A stretch of DNA of 64,000 nucleotides from Desulfonatronum thiodismutans. GTDB lineage: Bacteria; Desulfobacterota; Desulfovibrionia; Desulfovibrionales; Desulfonatronaceae. The DNA is taken from positions 1 to 64,000 of the forward strand of contig NZ_JPIK01000012.1 in assembly GCF_000717475.1 (NCBI RefSeq), given 5' to 3'. The notes under the pieces were generated by a model, which made no database searches, was not told the origin of the DNA, and worked only from the letters and a program-made list of their open reading frames with translations. The position numbers were made by a program, and so were the translations under genes. This document shows, one piece after another, positions 35,940-44,596 of the stretch (the first letter of the stretch is position 1; each line of letters opens with the position of its first letter).

Positions 35940-36299
35940 TTCCGGAGCGCCTTGTTTCCGAACTTCCCCATGCCCCGGCATGGTTTCGCCCACAAGCTCC
36001 CGCAGCCGTTCCTTGGCCACGGCCAACCCCTCCAGCCCCTTTGCCGTGGCCCGGTAGTGCTTGCGCGTCACCTTCCCGTCCTTTTCCGTGCGGGAGACCA
36101 GGTAGCCCCTGCGCTCCATGGCGTGCAGCATCGGATACAGGGTCCCCGGACTCAGCCGATACCCGTGCTCGGCCAGTTCGTCGATCATCCACTGCCCGTA
36201 AATTTCCTGCTCCGAGGCGTGGTGGAGCACGTGCAGCCGGACCAGGCCGGAGAGCAGGTCGTGGTGTTCCAGCATTTTCGTGGTGCTTTCTCGTGGCAT
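35931..36299 (-). CDS. PadR-family transcriptional regulator
   Basis: A 122-residue regulator with the PadR winged helix: VLHHASEQEIYGQWMIDEL, then YRLSPGTLYPMLHAMERRG (recognition helix and the classic GTLYPxLxxLExxG motif), then the wing TRKHYRATAKG. The ATG at 36299 has AAAGGCGGG upstream. A dyad sits 20-37 bp before the start and may be its own operator. It is convergent with nothing and divergent from the ACR3-type gene about 400 bp away, which it might control. The last codons lie inside the copy-1 repeat. Confidence 0.88.
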   Translation of the reverse strand: MPRESTTKMLEHHDLLSGLVRLHVLHHASEQEIYGQWMIDELAEHGYRLSPGTLYPMLHAMERRGYLVSRTEKDGKVTRKHYRATAKGLEGLAVAKERLRELVGETMPGHGEVRKQGAPETG

Positions 36300-36319
36300 G
36301 TTGAACCCGCCTTTTTTCG

Positions 36320-36336
36320 ATATCGAAATCCGATAT
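36320..36336. promoter_or_regulatory. dyad ATATCG-N5-CGATAT upstream of padR
   Basis: Perfect 6-bp inverted arms (36320-36325 and 36331-36336), centred about 30 bp upstream of the padR start codon. The position suits autoregulation by a dimeric winged-helix repressor; no binding data are implied. Confidence 0.45.
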
Positions 36337-36468
36337 AACTTTTCCTTGCCCTGATGGCAAGCGGAGTAAATCGTCTTCCCGCCGTTACTTTCGGGTATGT
36401 TGACCGATACATGCGGTTGGAGCAAAATGAAACGTATTGCGAATGCCTTGCGAAATCACTGCTCGGCC

Positions 36469-36629
36469 AACTGAGTGTTGAAAAAGTCCTTATCAGGCAT
36501 TCCGTTCAAAAACCCCAAGTGCAAGGAGCAAAAAAAGCTCAAGGTCGAAGCGTATTTATTCATACGTGAGAGTTTGAACTTTTTGCAGCGACGCAGCAAT
36601 TGGGAGTTTTTCAACGGACTGCAAACCGG
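36469..36629 (+). repeat. MITE-like repeat flanking padR, copy 2
   Basis: About 160 bp. Left end AACTGAGTGTTGAAAAAGTC, interior AAGCGTATTTATTCATACGT, right end GGGAGTTTTTCAACGGACTG. Inverted termini GTTGAAAAAGTCC/GGAGTTTTTCAAC. No transposase. Confidence 0.8.
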
Positions 36630-36698
36630 CAACACCGGAAGGGCGGAAAAGCGACTCTCCACGTCACGAACACTCGTGTTCAAAATACCAACCGGAGC

Positions 36699-37655
36699 AT
36701 GACATTGGACCGATTAACCCTCGAACGTCGTCAGGTCTGGTTGTACCTGTCGACGATCATCGCGGGGCTGCTGGTTGGCAGCGCGTGGCCCGGCGTGGGT
36801 CGCCTCTTCGAAGCCCTGCTCTGGCCGACCTTGATCGTCCTGCTCTATGCGACCTTCATCCAGGTGCCGTTGCTGCACCTGCGCGATGCATTCACGGATC
36901 ACCGATTTCTCGCGGCAACGTTGACCGGAAACTTCCTCATCCTGCCCGTCCTGGTCTGGATCCTGGTGCAGGCGCTGCCTCCGGATCCGGCCTTGCGGCT
37001 GGGCGTCCTGTTGGTTCTCTTCGTGCCCTGCACGGACTGGTTCATCACGTTCAGCCAGTTGGGCGGCGGGAACGCGGCCCGGGCCATAGCGGTGACCCCG
37101 CTGAATCTGCTTTCGCAGTTGCTGTTTTTGCCCGTCTTTTTGTGGTTGACGCTGGGAACCGAGCTTTCCGCCGTGCTCGGCTTTTCCGAGGTTTGGCCCG
37201 CCCTCTTGGTCGTTCTGGTCCCCTTGCTCGCGGCCGCCGGGTCCGAGCGCTGGATCGAGGCCCGCGGGCGAGGGGCCGTCCTGCGCGAGCGATTGGCATG
37301 GTGGCCCGTGCCGCTCCTGGCCTTGGTGGTTTTCCTGATTGCCGGAGCCCAGGTCGGCGCGGTTCGCGGCGCACTCGGCCAGCTTGCGGTGGTCGTGCCG
37401 TTGTACGCGCTGTTTCTGCTCCTGGCCGCGCTGACCGCCAAAGGACTAGCGACATTCATGCGCCTGCCCGCGGATCAGGGCCGCACCCTGGCGTTCAGCC
37501 TCGGCACCCGCAACTCCTTCGTGGTCCTGCCCTTCGCCCTGGCCCTGCCCGCCGGCTGGGAAATCGCCGCCGTGGTGATCGTGGTCCAGTCCCTGGTCGA
37601 ACTCTTCGGCATGGTCTTCTATCTGTGGTGGGTGCCGCGTAAGCTCTTCAGGTGA
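36699..37655 (+). CDS. ACR3/SBF-type arsenite (or anion) efflux carrier
   Basis: A 318-residue membrane protein with about ten membrane segments of the bile acid:Na+ symporter superfamily, in the 'arsenic resistance protein' branch: PCTDWFITFSQLGGGN and the C-terminal SLGTRNSFVVLPFALALP match ACR3-like carriers. In ACR3 proteins a cysteine in a transmembrane segment is needed for arsenite transport; the Cys in VPCTDW is the candidate. No arsR or arsC lies nearby, so arsenite as substrate is only probable. The ATG at 36699 starts the family-like part; the upstream frame is repeat DNA. Confidence 0.78.
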   Translation: MTLDRLTLERRQVWLYLSTIIAGLLVGSAWPGVGRLFEALLWPTLIVLLYATFIQVPLLHLRDAFTDHRFLAATLTGNFLILPVLVWILVQALPPDPALRLGVLLVLFVPCTDWFITFSQLGGGNAARAIAVTPLNLLSQLLFLPVFLWLTLGTELSAVLGFSEVWPALLVVLVPLLAAAGSERWIEARGRGAVLRERLAWWPVPLLALVVFLIAGAQVGAVRGALGQLAVVVPLYALFLLLAALTAKGLATFMRLPADQGRTLAFSLGTRNSFVVLPFALALPAGWEIAAVVIVVQSLVELFGMVFYLWWVPRKLFR

Positions 37656-37765
37656 GAAAGTTTTCCAAGATCAGCCTCAGCGTCATCCTGACCGCCTCCC
37701 CATCGCCGGTCACGTTCGAGGCCATCGCGCTCAATTCCTCTCCCGTGCCTCCAGATCACGGAAAG

Positions 37766-38833
37766 CTACAGCCAGTGTTTGCGCTTGAAGTAAAGGAGCA
37801 TCGTCACCGCCACGCCCAGCATGAAGAGCAGGACGAGGGGGTAGCCCCATGACCAGCGCAGTTCGGGCATGAATTCGAAATTCATGCCGTAGACCCCGGC
37901 GATGAAGGTCAGGGGGATGAAGATCGTGGCGATCAGAGTGAGGACCTTGATGGTCTCGTTCATGCGCTGGCTGTTTCTGGAGAGGTGCAGCTCCAAAAGG
38001 CTGGACGCCAGGTCCCGGAGGCTCTCCACGATGTCCATGGCTTGAACGGCGTGGTCGTGGACGTCGCGAAAAAAGACCCGGGTCTCGGGTTTGATCAGGG
38101 GGGAGTCGTCGCGCGTCATCCCGGCAAGGGCCTCTCGGACCGGCCAGATGATCCGGCGCAAAAGGATCGCCTCCCGTCGCAGGCTGTGGAAACGGTGCAG
38201 GTCGCTCGGCCCGGGGGCGGTCAGCAGGGCTTCCTCCAGGTGCTCCAATTCCGTGCTGATGCTTTCCAGGACCAGAAAGTAGTTGTCCACCACGGCGTCC
38301 AGCAGGGCATAGGCCAGGTAGTCGGGACCGCTCTGGCGGATGCGACCTTTCCCGATGGTGATGCGCTGGCGCACCGCATCGAAGACGTCCCTTTCCGACT
38401 CCTGGAAGGAGAGCAGGTAGGTGTCGCCCAGGATCAGGCTGAGCTGTTCGACACGGAAGGAATCGCGGGCTGGTTCGGGGACCAGCATTTTGACGACGAT
38501 GAACAGAAAGTCGTCGTGGACCTCCAGTTTGGGCCGGTGGTCGGTGTTCAGGATATCCTCCAAAACCAGTGCGGACAGGTTGAATTCACGGCCCAGGGCC
38601 GTGACCACGTCAACCTGGTGCAGGCCGTCCACGTTGATCCACGTGATCCCCTGCCCAATGGATTCGGCAATGCCCTCGGCGCTGTCGCGAAGAGGCCACG
38701 TCTTCACCTCCGCCGCGTTGTACGTCACCACCCGCAAGGAGGTCTTGTCGGCCATCCGCTCCCCCACATGCACCATGGTGCCCGGAGCGGCCCCGACCTT
38801 GGCTTGTCGACTCTTCATGAATCTGCTTCTCAT
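37766..38833 (-). CDS. corA: CorA-type Mg2+/Co2+ transporter
   Basis: A 355-residue homopentameric-type channel. It has a long cytoplasmic alpha/beta N-terminal domain (ITWINVDGL, LNTDHRPKLEVHDDFLFIVV), a long helical stalk, two membrane segments at the C-terminus and the signature YGMNF between them. The tail KRKHWL is basic, as usual. I chose the ATG at 38833; alternatives at 38905 and 38818 exist in frame. Confidence 0.92.
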   Translation of the reverse strand: MRSRFMKSRQAKVGAAPGTMVHVGERMADKTSLRVVTYNAAEVKTWPLRDSAEGIAESIGQGITWINVDGLHQVDVVTALGREFNLSALVLEDILNTDHRPKLEVHDDFLFIVVKMLVPEPARDSFRVEQLSLILGDTYLLSFQESERDVFDAVRQRITIGKGRIRQSGPDYLAYALLDAVVDNYFLVLESISTELEHLEEALLTAPGPSDLHRFHSLRREAILLRRIIWPVREALAGMTRDDSPLIKPETRVFFRDVHDHAVQAMDIVESLRDLASSLLELHLSRNSQRMNETIKVLTLIATIFIPLTFIAGVYGMNFEFMPELRWSWGYPLVLLFMLGVAVTMLLYFKRKHWL

Positions 38834-38929
38834 TCGTTCACCAATCCATTGCCTGATACGTCCAAGAGGAAGAAAGCAACCTGTGACAAAACCCCATGCA
38901 AACATCCAGAAAGCGCCGTACCCTTAAGC

Positions 38930-39241
38930 TATACTGCTTGAGGTTGAATATTTAAATTTGATGGCGTTCCAAGAGGGCCATCGCTGTTTTTGGGCTCGCG
39001 TTGCATCATTTTATGCCGCCCTTTCAGGGCTATTATTGTTGGGGGGCGTTTTACCCAGGGCGTTGCCCTGGGCTACGGTAGTTCGCCCTTTCAGGGCTTG
39101 TCTGAAGCCCCAACGGGGCGACATATTATAGCCCAGGGCAACGCCCTGGGTAGATGAAGTTAAAACAAAAATAGCTCTGTAAGGGCGGCATAAAGGCGGC
39201 ATCAGATTTTTTTTTTATTGTTTCACCCTAAACCAGTATAA
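38930..39241 (-). mobile_element. MITE-like 312-bp repeat, copy B (inverted)
   Basis: Near-identical to 15400-15710 in reverse orientation, with the same end heptamers TATACTG (38931) and CAGTATA (39234-39240) and the same nested palindromes. Differences are a few substitutions, for example one inner arm reads AGCTCTGTAAGGGCGGC instead of the perfect complement. No target-site duplication is clear. Confidence 0.8.
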
Positions 39242-39320
39242 TCCGCGCAAAAGCGAACAGGATACCCGTCTTCGCGGTCATGACTGATTCGGATGCGGCG
39301 TGGGATCGGCGAAGAATTTC

Positions 39321-39431
39321 GCCCACCCGCCAGCCGCCGCCAACTGGCTGCCGGCCTGGGTATGCGTCCTGGGAAACCTGGAGCTTTACGCCGTGATAAT
39401 CTTCCTGTTTCCGACCTTCTGGAAGGCGTGA
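39321..39431 (+). pseudogene. TrkH-type K+ transporter C-terminal relic
   Basis: The frame reads AAANWLPAWVCVLGNLELYA then VIIFLFPTFWKA and a stop. It matches the end of TrkH/KtrB channel subunits, which finish with a membrane segment and the GRLExFTxLVLxxPxFW motif. Only about 37 codons remain; there is no start. Confidence 0.55.
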
Positions 39432-39475
39432 CGGTCAAAGCCCGGAGTAGGAGGAAGAGCCACGGGGCTACCCAA

Positions 39476-40159
39476 TCAACGTTCACGCGCCCCAGCGGTC
39501 CCGTCTCCTTCTGCCAGCACTTTCCAGACAAAAATATTCTTGGCGATTTCGTCGTCCAGGGCCAGTTCGGTTTGCTCGTACTTGATGCAGAAGGCCGGGG
39601 TCTTGCGGTGGACCGTGACCACCACGCCGGGATTCAGGCCAAGGGAGATGAGCTGTTGCAGGTTGGAGTGGCTGCCGGGCTTGATGTAGGTAATGGTGCC
39701 TTTCTCGCCGGGTTGCAGCTCGTTCAGTCCGACCACCGTGTTGCTGATGGTTCGCTGTCCGGCATGACAACACGGGCCCTTGGGGATGGGCTTGCCGTCC
39801 GGGCAGAATTCCGGATGCCCCAGCAACGTGCAGATGGATTCTTCCACCTCGGGCAGCAGGGCGTGCTCCACCTCGCAGGCGATCTTTTCCATCTCAGCAT
39901 TCTTGAGTTTCAGGATGCTTTTGAGCAGCACCTCGGCCAAGCGGTGCCGACGCATGATTTTCTCGGCGTGGGCCTTGCCTTCTCGGGAAAACAGGATTTT
40001 TCCCTCGCTGGAGACGAGCAGGCCCTGGCGTTCCAGTTCGGCGACGTCCTCGTCCGAGAACTCCACGCAACAGTGCTTTCTGACGTCGTCCAGAGCATAC
40101 TTCCCGCATTCGCTGGCGCAGAGGACGGCTTCCAGAATTTCTTCGTGTTTGTGTTCCAT
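39476..40159 (-). CDS. DtxR-family metalloregulator with C-terminal FeoA/SH3 domain
   Basis: A 227-residue protein. The N-terminal ~65 residues form a winged helix (HEEILEAVLCASECGKYALDD, quoted in part: EEILEAVLCASE). Residues 70-115 form a dimerisation/metal domain with GKAHAEKIMRRHRLAEVLL and EVEHALLPEVEESI, and a CPDGKPIP segment typical of DtxR/IdeR-like proteins. The last ~80 residues are a FeoA-like SH3 domain (LNELQPGEKGTITYI, ISLGLNPGVVV). It lies directly before feoB on the same strand downstream of it, so it probably senses Fe2+ and represses the iron-uptake genes. Confidence 0.85.
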   Translation of the reverse strand: MEHKHEEILEAVLCASECGKYALDDVRKHCCVEFSDEDVAELERQGLLVSSEGKILFSREGKAHAEKIMRRHRLAEVLLKSILKLKNAEMEKIACEVEHALLPEVEESICTLLGHPEFCPDGKPIPKGPCCHAGQRTISNTVVGLNELQPGEKGTITYIKPGSHSNLQQLISLGLNPGVVVTVHRKTPAFCIKYEQTELALDDEIAKNIFVWKVLAEGDGTAGARER

Positions 40160-40186
40160 AATTCATGATCCTTGCGATCGAAGACG

Positions 40187-42178
40187 TTATGTGAAGGTGA
40201 TCCCGGCCAGGCGGCAGAGGTGGTTCAGCAGGCTGGCCAGGATGATGGCGTAGACAGTGACCGTAGCCAGGATCAAGGCTCCGGCCCGTGCGCCGCGCTC
40301 CTTGAAGAGCACGATGGTCGCGTTGATGCAGGGGGCCAGGAAGGTCATCAGCACGAGATTGACCACGATCTGCAGATTCGTGAACAGAGGGCTGAGATGC
40401 TCCAGTTCGGCCACGCCGCTTTCGCGGCGGATCATGGTCTTGATGAACACCTGGACGCTCTGTTCCGGCAGGCCCATGACCATGTTGATCACCGGTCCCA
40501 GGGCGGCTTCCAGGGCGCTCAGGCCACCCACGCGCTGGAAGAGAAAGATGAACATCGAGGCCAGGACAAAGACCGGCAGGGCCTCCTTGATGAAAAACCA
40601 GGTTTTCCTGGAGGCCATTTTCATCACCGCCCAGGGCTTGGGCAGGCGCATGGTCGGGATTTCCAGGATCAACTGTGAGCGCTGTCCGGGAATGATCTTA
40701 TTCGCCAGCCAACCGGCCAGGAGCAGTTGGGAAAAGATCAGTCCGTAGATCGTGATGGAGGCCGAGACGGGCATCTTGGCCAGGATGACCATCATCACCG
40801 CCAAGAGCGGAGCGCAGGGCAGGCAGAGGAAGACCAGGAACGAGGCGATGTTCTTTTCCTTGGTCGTGCTGAGCACACGGGTGGTCAGGATGGACATGGT
40901 CACGCAGGAAAAGCCCATGACCAGAGGGATCACGCCCTTGCCGTTCAGGCCGATCAAGCGGAAGACCCGGTCCAGGAGCAGGGAAAGACGCACCAGGTAT
41001 CCGGAATCCTGAAGAGCCCCGAAGGCGATGTAAAAGCAGAAGATCACCGGCATGACCAGCCCCAGGGCCAGAAAAATCCCGGTGGGGATGACGCCGAAGT
41101 CCGGGTCCATGAGCATGTCCCGGAGCAGGGCGCTGGGAATGAAGTCGATCAGGGCCGTGAGCAGCGGGATCAGGTGGGGCTCGAAGAGTTCGTCGTGAAT
41201 CGTGTCCACCAGGAACGTGGCCCCGAAGGCACCGATGAAATAGTACAGGAGCACGAGAATTCCCAGGGCAATGGGGATGCCCGTGGAAAGTTGGGTGCAC
41301 CAGTCGCCGAAGGAGAGAATCAATGAACTCTTGGAAGGCGGCTCGACCTTCTGGACCTGTTCGGCGATCCTGGCGGCCTCGGCTTGGTACTGGTTGCTCA
41401 GTTCGATATCCACGGCAATGGGGCTTTCCCGGCGGGTCTCCGCGGCGAGCCGGCGGAGCTGGTCCAGCATCCCGGCCCCGTATTTGTCCAGGATGTAGCG
41501 CTCCACGGCCGGGTCTTCGGTGAGCAGAAGAATGCCCAAGGCACGGGAGGAAAACGCGCCTGAAGGTATGAGTTTCTCCACCACCGCGAGAAACCGGTCC
41601 ACCCGCGGGGAGTAGGCCGCGACAGGCTTTGCCGGACGAACGTCGTCCAGGGCCCGGGCCAGTTCGCGAACCCCGATCCCTTCCCTGGCGATGGTGGTCA
41701 TCACGCGGACGCCCAGTTTTTCCGAAAGCTTTGCATAGTCGATTTCAATGCCCCGGGACGCGGCCTCGTCGACCATGTTCACCACCAACAACATGGGCAG
41801 CCCGTATTCCGCGAACTGCAGGGCAATGGCGATGGTCCGCCTCAGGTTCTTGGCATCGGCCACCAGAACGATGCGCAGATCCTCGCCGGGGATTTCCCGG
41901 GACAGCAGGATGTCCCGGGAGGCGCGTTCATCCTCGTTGGTGGAGAACAGGGAATGGATTCCCGGAGTGTCCAGGGCGACCCCGTCCCGCCCCTTGAGCC
42001 GCCCCCGGGGAATGGAGACCGCGATGCCGGGAATCGCGACTTCGGCGCAGTCGGAAGCCGTCAGCCGGTCGTACAAGGTGCTCTTGCCGACCTTCATCGT
42101 GCCGAGGAACACGTAATGGGGGATGGGCCCCTTGGCGGCGTCGGAGTGGCAGGTGTCGCAGTGTTCGCAGGTGGTCAT
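40187..42178 (-). CDS. feoB: ferrous iron transport protein B
   Basis: A 663-residue inner-membrane Fe2+ importer. The N-terminal G domain has G1 GTMKVGKST (the usual form is GNPNVGKST), G3 DTPGIHS and G4 NMVD. The C-terminal part has two Gate-type membrane repeats (FSCVTMSILTTRVLSTTKEK near the first) and about nine membrane segments. A CEHCDTCH stretch at residues 4-11 is an extra cysteine/histidine-rich N-terminus. The ATG at 42178 gives the family start; a longer frame to 42424 is not FeoB-like. The G1 loop lacks the Asn and Pro of classical FeoB, possibly tuning nucleotide binding. Confidence 0.9.
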   Translation of the reverse strand: MTTCEHCDTCHSDAAKGPIPHYVFLGTMKVGKSTLYDRLTASDCAEVAIPGIAVSIPRGRLKGRDGVALDTPGIHSLFSTNEDERASRDILLSREIPGEDLRIVLVADAKNLRRTIAIALQFAEYGLPMLLVVNMVDEAASRGIEIDYAKLSEKLGVRVMTTIAREGIGVRELARALDDVRPAKPVAAYSPRVDRFLAVVEKLIPSGAFSSRALGILLLTEDPAVERYILDKYGAGMLDQLRRLAAETRRESPIAVDIELSNQYQAEAARIAEQVQKVEPPSKSSLILSFGDWCTQLSTGIPIALGILVLLYYFIGAFGATFLVDTIHDELFEPHLIPLLTALIDFIPSALLRDMLMDPDFGVIPTGIFLALGLVMPVIFCFYIAFGALQDSGYLVRLSLLLDRVFRLIGLNGKGVIPLVMGFSCVTMSILTTRVLSTTKEKNIASFLVFLCLPCAPLLAVMMVILAKMPVSASITIYGLIFSQLLLAGWLANKIIPGQRSQLILEIPTMRLPKPWAVMKMASRKTWFFIKEALPVFVLASMFIFLFQRVGGLSALEAALGPVINMVMGLPEQSVQVFIKTMIRRESGVAELEHLSPLFTNLQIVVNLVLMTFLAPCINATIVLFKERGARAGALILATVTVYAIILASLLNHLCRLAGITFT

Positions 42179-42441
42179 GGTTCTCTCACGGTATTCTCGC
42201 AATGGTCGGTTATATGGAGGCGGAAGAGGGGAGCCGTCCGTTCTCTTTGGTCGTCGAGTTCCTTCCCAAGCTTTCTGAAGTCCGTCAAGGATACTTGCTT
42301 CAAAATGGCGGCTCGTGATTCGTCGGGAGTTCTTCTGTGATTGATTTTTTTCGTGTCTGCTGCCACGTTGTCGATGAATTGATCGAATATCAGGCGGACC
42401 CATAAAGACAAGTCTGTCCGTCAAACCAAGGAGGGAGCATC

Positions 42442-42708
42442 TTGAAAAAGACCACTCTCATTACCAGCCTGGCTCTGGGCGGTTTTTTACTGTTCGCAGG
42501 CACGGCAGCCGTTTCCGCCGTAGCCCTGGACGGGGAAAAGCTCATTCAGGAGCGGTGTTCCCAGTGTCACGGTCTGAGAAAGGTTGAGCGGGCAACCAAG
42601 GACCAAGCAGGTTGGGAAACCACGGTGGACCGGATGATCGGCAAGCGGGCCGGATTGCTCAATGCCGAGGAGCGGGACGCAGTGGTGGAATATTTGGCGA
42701 ACCGGTAG
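42442..42708 (+). CDS. small monoheme c-type cytochrome
   Basis: An 88-residue exported protein with a signal peptide (about residues 1-27) and one heme-binding motif CSQCH. It resembles the short single-heme 'cytochrome c family protein' with a distal Met or Lys in DRMIGKRAG. The start is TTG at 42442, decided by a strong AAGGAGGG 8 nt upstream. It would shuttle electrons in the periplasm; its partner is unknown. Confidence 0.82.
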   Translation: MKKTTLITSLALGGFLLFAGTAAVSAVALDGEKLIQERCSQCHGLRKVERATKDQAGWETTVDRMIGKRAGLLNAEERDAVVEYLANR

Positions 42709-42717
42709 GACGATTTC

Positions 42718-43008
42718 GTGAACAAGGATGTCACAAGTTCGGCCGTTATCGCCTTGGCGATGGCGGCCGTGCTTTTTTGGGCGTTGGCATGTCCTGGTTT
42801 TGCGTTGGACCAGGGCGACCTGGAGCACTTGCTGGTCACCCGGTCTTGTCCAGGATGCGATCTCAGTTAGGCGGATTTGAGCAAAGCCGATCTGAGAGGG
42901 GCCGAGATCGATGACGCGGAATGGAACGGGGCAACTCTTGACGGGGCCGTATGGATCGATGGCCGCGTGTGCGGAACTGGTTCCAGAAGCGGATGCAGGT
43001 TGGATTGA
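42718..43008 (+). pseudogene. pentapeptide-repeat protein with an internal TAG
   Basis: GTG start 9 bp after the cytochrome gene. A signal-peptide-like N-terminus (VIALAMAAVLFWALACPGFA) is followed by SCPGCDLS, then a TAG stop at 42868-42870, then ADLSKADLRGAEIDDAEWNG in the same frame. The repeat A(D/N)LxxADL continues across the stop, so the gene looks like a full exported pentapeptide-repeat protein broken by one substitution (for example CAG to TAG). Confidence 0.65.
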
Positions 43009-43091
43009 AATGAGGGCTTGCGATTGATGTTTTGCATGGATTCAGAACATCCAGGAGCAGGATATCTTTCTGGTAGAGGTAAGGAGGTCAC

Positions 43092-44309
43092 ATGTCACGT
43101 CATTGTCATCGTCCGCGCTTTTCGCTGCTCGGGCTGTGCTGGTTGTGGCTCGTCAGCCTCACCGGCTCGGGCATGGCTCAGGTTGGTTTTTCGCCGCCGG
43201 ACGAACTGGAAGCGACCATGTTCCGTCTGATGGACAAATGGCAGGTGCATGGAACATCCGTGGCCTTGGTGGAGGACGGGAAGGTGGTTTGGGAGGAAGG
43301 GTATGGGTGGGCGGACATGGAGGCGTGGCTTCCGGCCCTGCCGGATACGGTCTTTCAGGCGGCCTCCATTTCCAAGGCCGTGAGCGCGGTACTGGTCTTG
43401 CGGTTGGTCCAGGACGGGCTGTTGGATTTGGATGAACCGGTTTCCCGGTACGTGACCCGCTGGCGACTCCCGGAATCGGAGTTCGACCTTGACGGGGTGA
43501 CGCTGCGCCGGATTCTCAGCCATACCGCCGGGCTTTCCGTGCCGGGGTACATGGGCTTTTTGCCGGACCAGCCGGTTCAGGCCTTGGAAGCATCCCTGAC
43601 CTCGGCTTCGGACGGCGGCGATTCGGGCGTGGCCGTGATCCTGCCGCCCGGGGAGCAGTGGGCCTACTCCGGTGGAGGCTACACCCTGATGGAACTGCTG
43701 GTCGAAGAGGTCACCGGGAGGCCTTTCGCTCAACTGGCCCGGGATCTGATTTTGAATCCGCTGGGCATGGAATCGAGCAGCTTTGGCGACGATCCTCGGC
43801 TCCACGGCCACAAGGCCTGGTCCTACACCGCGGACAACGCCGCCGTGCCGGAACGCCGGTTCACGGCCCTGGCCGCGGCCGGCCTGTGGTCCACGGCCGG
43901 AGATCTTGGCCGCTTCGCCGCCGGGTTGACCGCGAGCGGACCGGAGGAAGGAGAGGGCGGTCCCAGCCTGGGTTTGGAGCGCTCACTCCTGCGGGACATG
44001 CTTTCCCCTCAGCCCGGCGCAAAAAGCGGACTGGTCTTTTCCGGAAGCCGCTGGGGGCTTGGGCTGGGGCTGTTGGAACTCCCGGAGGGCCAAGGCTTGT
44101 TGGCCTTTCATCCCGGCGACAATCTCCCGGCTTGGCATTCCTTGCTGGCATTCCTGCCCGGCCATGAGCCGGACGGCTCCCAGGTACGGGGCCTTGCTGT
44201 TTTGACCAATGGCGAACACGGAGACGAACTGGTTCTGGACGTCGTGTGTCTGTGGCTGGAGGCGATGAGGGTGCGAGGTGTCGAGGAATGTCTGGAGAGG
44301 ACACCCTGA
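43092..44309 (+). CDS. beta-lactamase-family serine hydrolase
   Basis: A 405-residue exported member of the class C beta-lactamase/DD-peptidase family. A signal peptide spans residues 1-30, the SxxK motif is at Ser92-Lys95 (AASISKAV), the Tyr motif YSGGG at 191, and HPGDNLP near the end takes the KTG place. Such proteins are peptidases, esterases or lipid-handling enzymes; beta-lactam resistance is not implied. AAGGAGG precedes the ATG. Confidence 0.88.
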   Translation: MSRHCHRPRFSLLGLCWLWLVSLTGSGMAQVGFSPPDELEATMFRLMDKWQVHGTSVALVEDGKVVWEEGYGWADMEAWLPALPDTVFQAASISKAVSAVLVLRLVQDGLLDLDEPVSRYVTRWRLPESEFDLDGVTLRRILSHTAGLSVPGYMGFLPDQPVQALEASLTSASDGGDSGVAVILPPGEQWAYSGGGYTLMELLVEEVTGRPFAQLARDLILNPLGMESSSFGDDPRLHGHKAWSYTADNAAVPERRFTALAAAGLWSTAGDLGRFAAGLTASGPEEGEGGPSLGLERSLLRDMLSPQPGAKSGLVFSGSRWGLGLGLLELPEGQGLLAFHPGDNLPAWHSLLAFLPGHEPDGSQVRGLAVLTNGEHGDELVLDVVCLWLEAMRVRGVEECLERTP

Positions 44310-44330
44310 GGTAAGTTGAAAAAAACTACA

Positions 44331-44438
44331 ATGAATAAAAGATGCGGACAAACGTCTTTGTTGCCATTAAATCGATGTCTTGACGCATTCAAAAAGGTGA
44401 TTTTCGCGGTGCTGTTCGCGGGAGCTTGCCTTTTCTAG
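44331..44438 (+). CDS. possible 35-residue hydrophobic peptide
   Basis: A short open frame starting MNKRCGQTSLL with a hydrophobic C-terminal half (VIFAVLFAGACLF). There is no clear ribosome-binding site; AAGTTGAAAA lies upstream. It sits between the serine hydrolase gene and a strong terminator. It may be a small membrane peptide or the stub of a lost exported protein. Confidence 0.25.
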   Translation: MNKRCGQTSLLPLNRCLDAFKKVIFAVLFAGACLF

Positions 44439-44498
44439 ATGGCGGGGATAGATATAAAGAAATTTTTCAGAAACACATTCTGTTTGTACTTTGTACCC

Positions 44499-44540
44499 AA
44501 AATGGGCTCCGGTTTTTTACCGGAGCCCATTTTATTTTTT
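44499..44540 (+). terminator. rho-independent terminator
   Basis: A perfect 14-bp stem (AAAATGGGCTCCGG and its complement at 44520-44533), a 7-nt T-rich loop and a downstream ATTTTTTGTTTTT. It ends the transcript of the serine hydrolase region and lies 57 bp before the PEP-synthase-like gene. Confidence 0.9.
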
Positions 44541-44596
44541 GTTTTTGGCAAAAAGAATGATTTCAGTGGACGCGTGATCGCGAAAGGAGAAGGAAA

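Noticed and set aside
42868..42870. TAG as pyrrolysine
   Set aside because: The surrounding protein is a structural pentapeptide repeat; no pyl genes are in the window and a single-base nonsense change is simpler.
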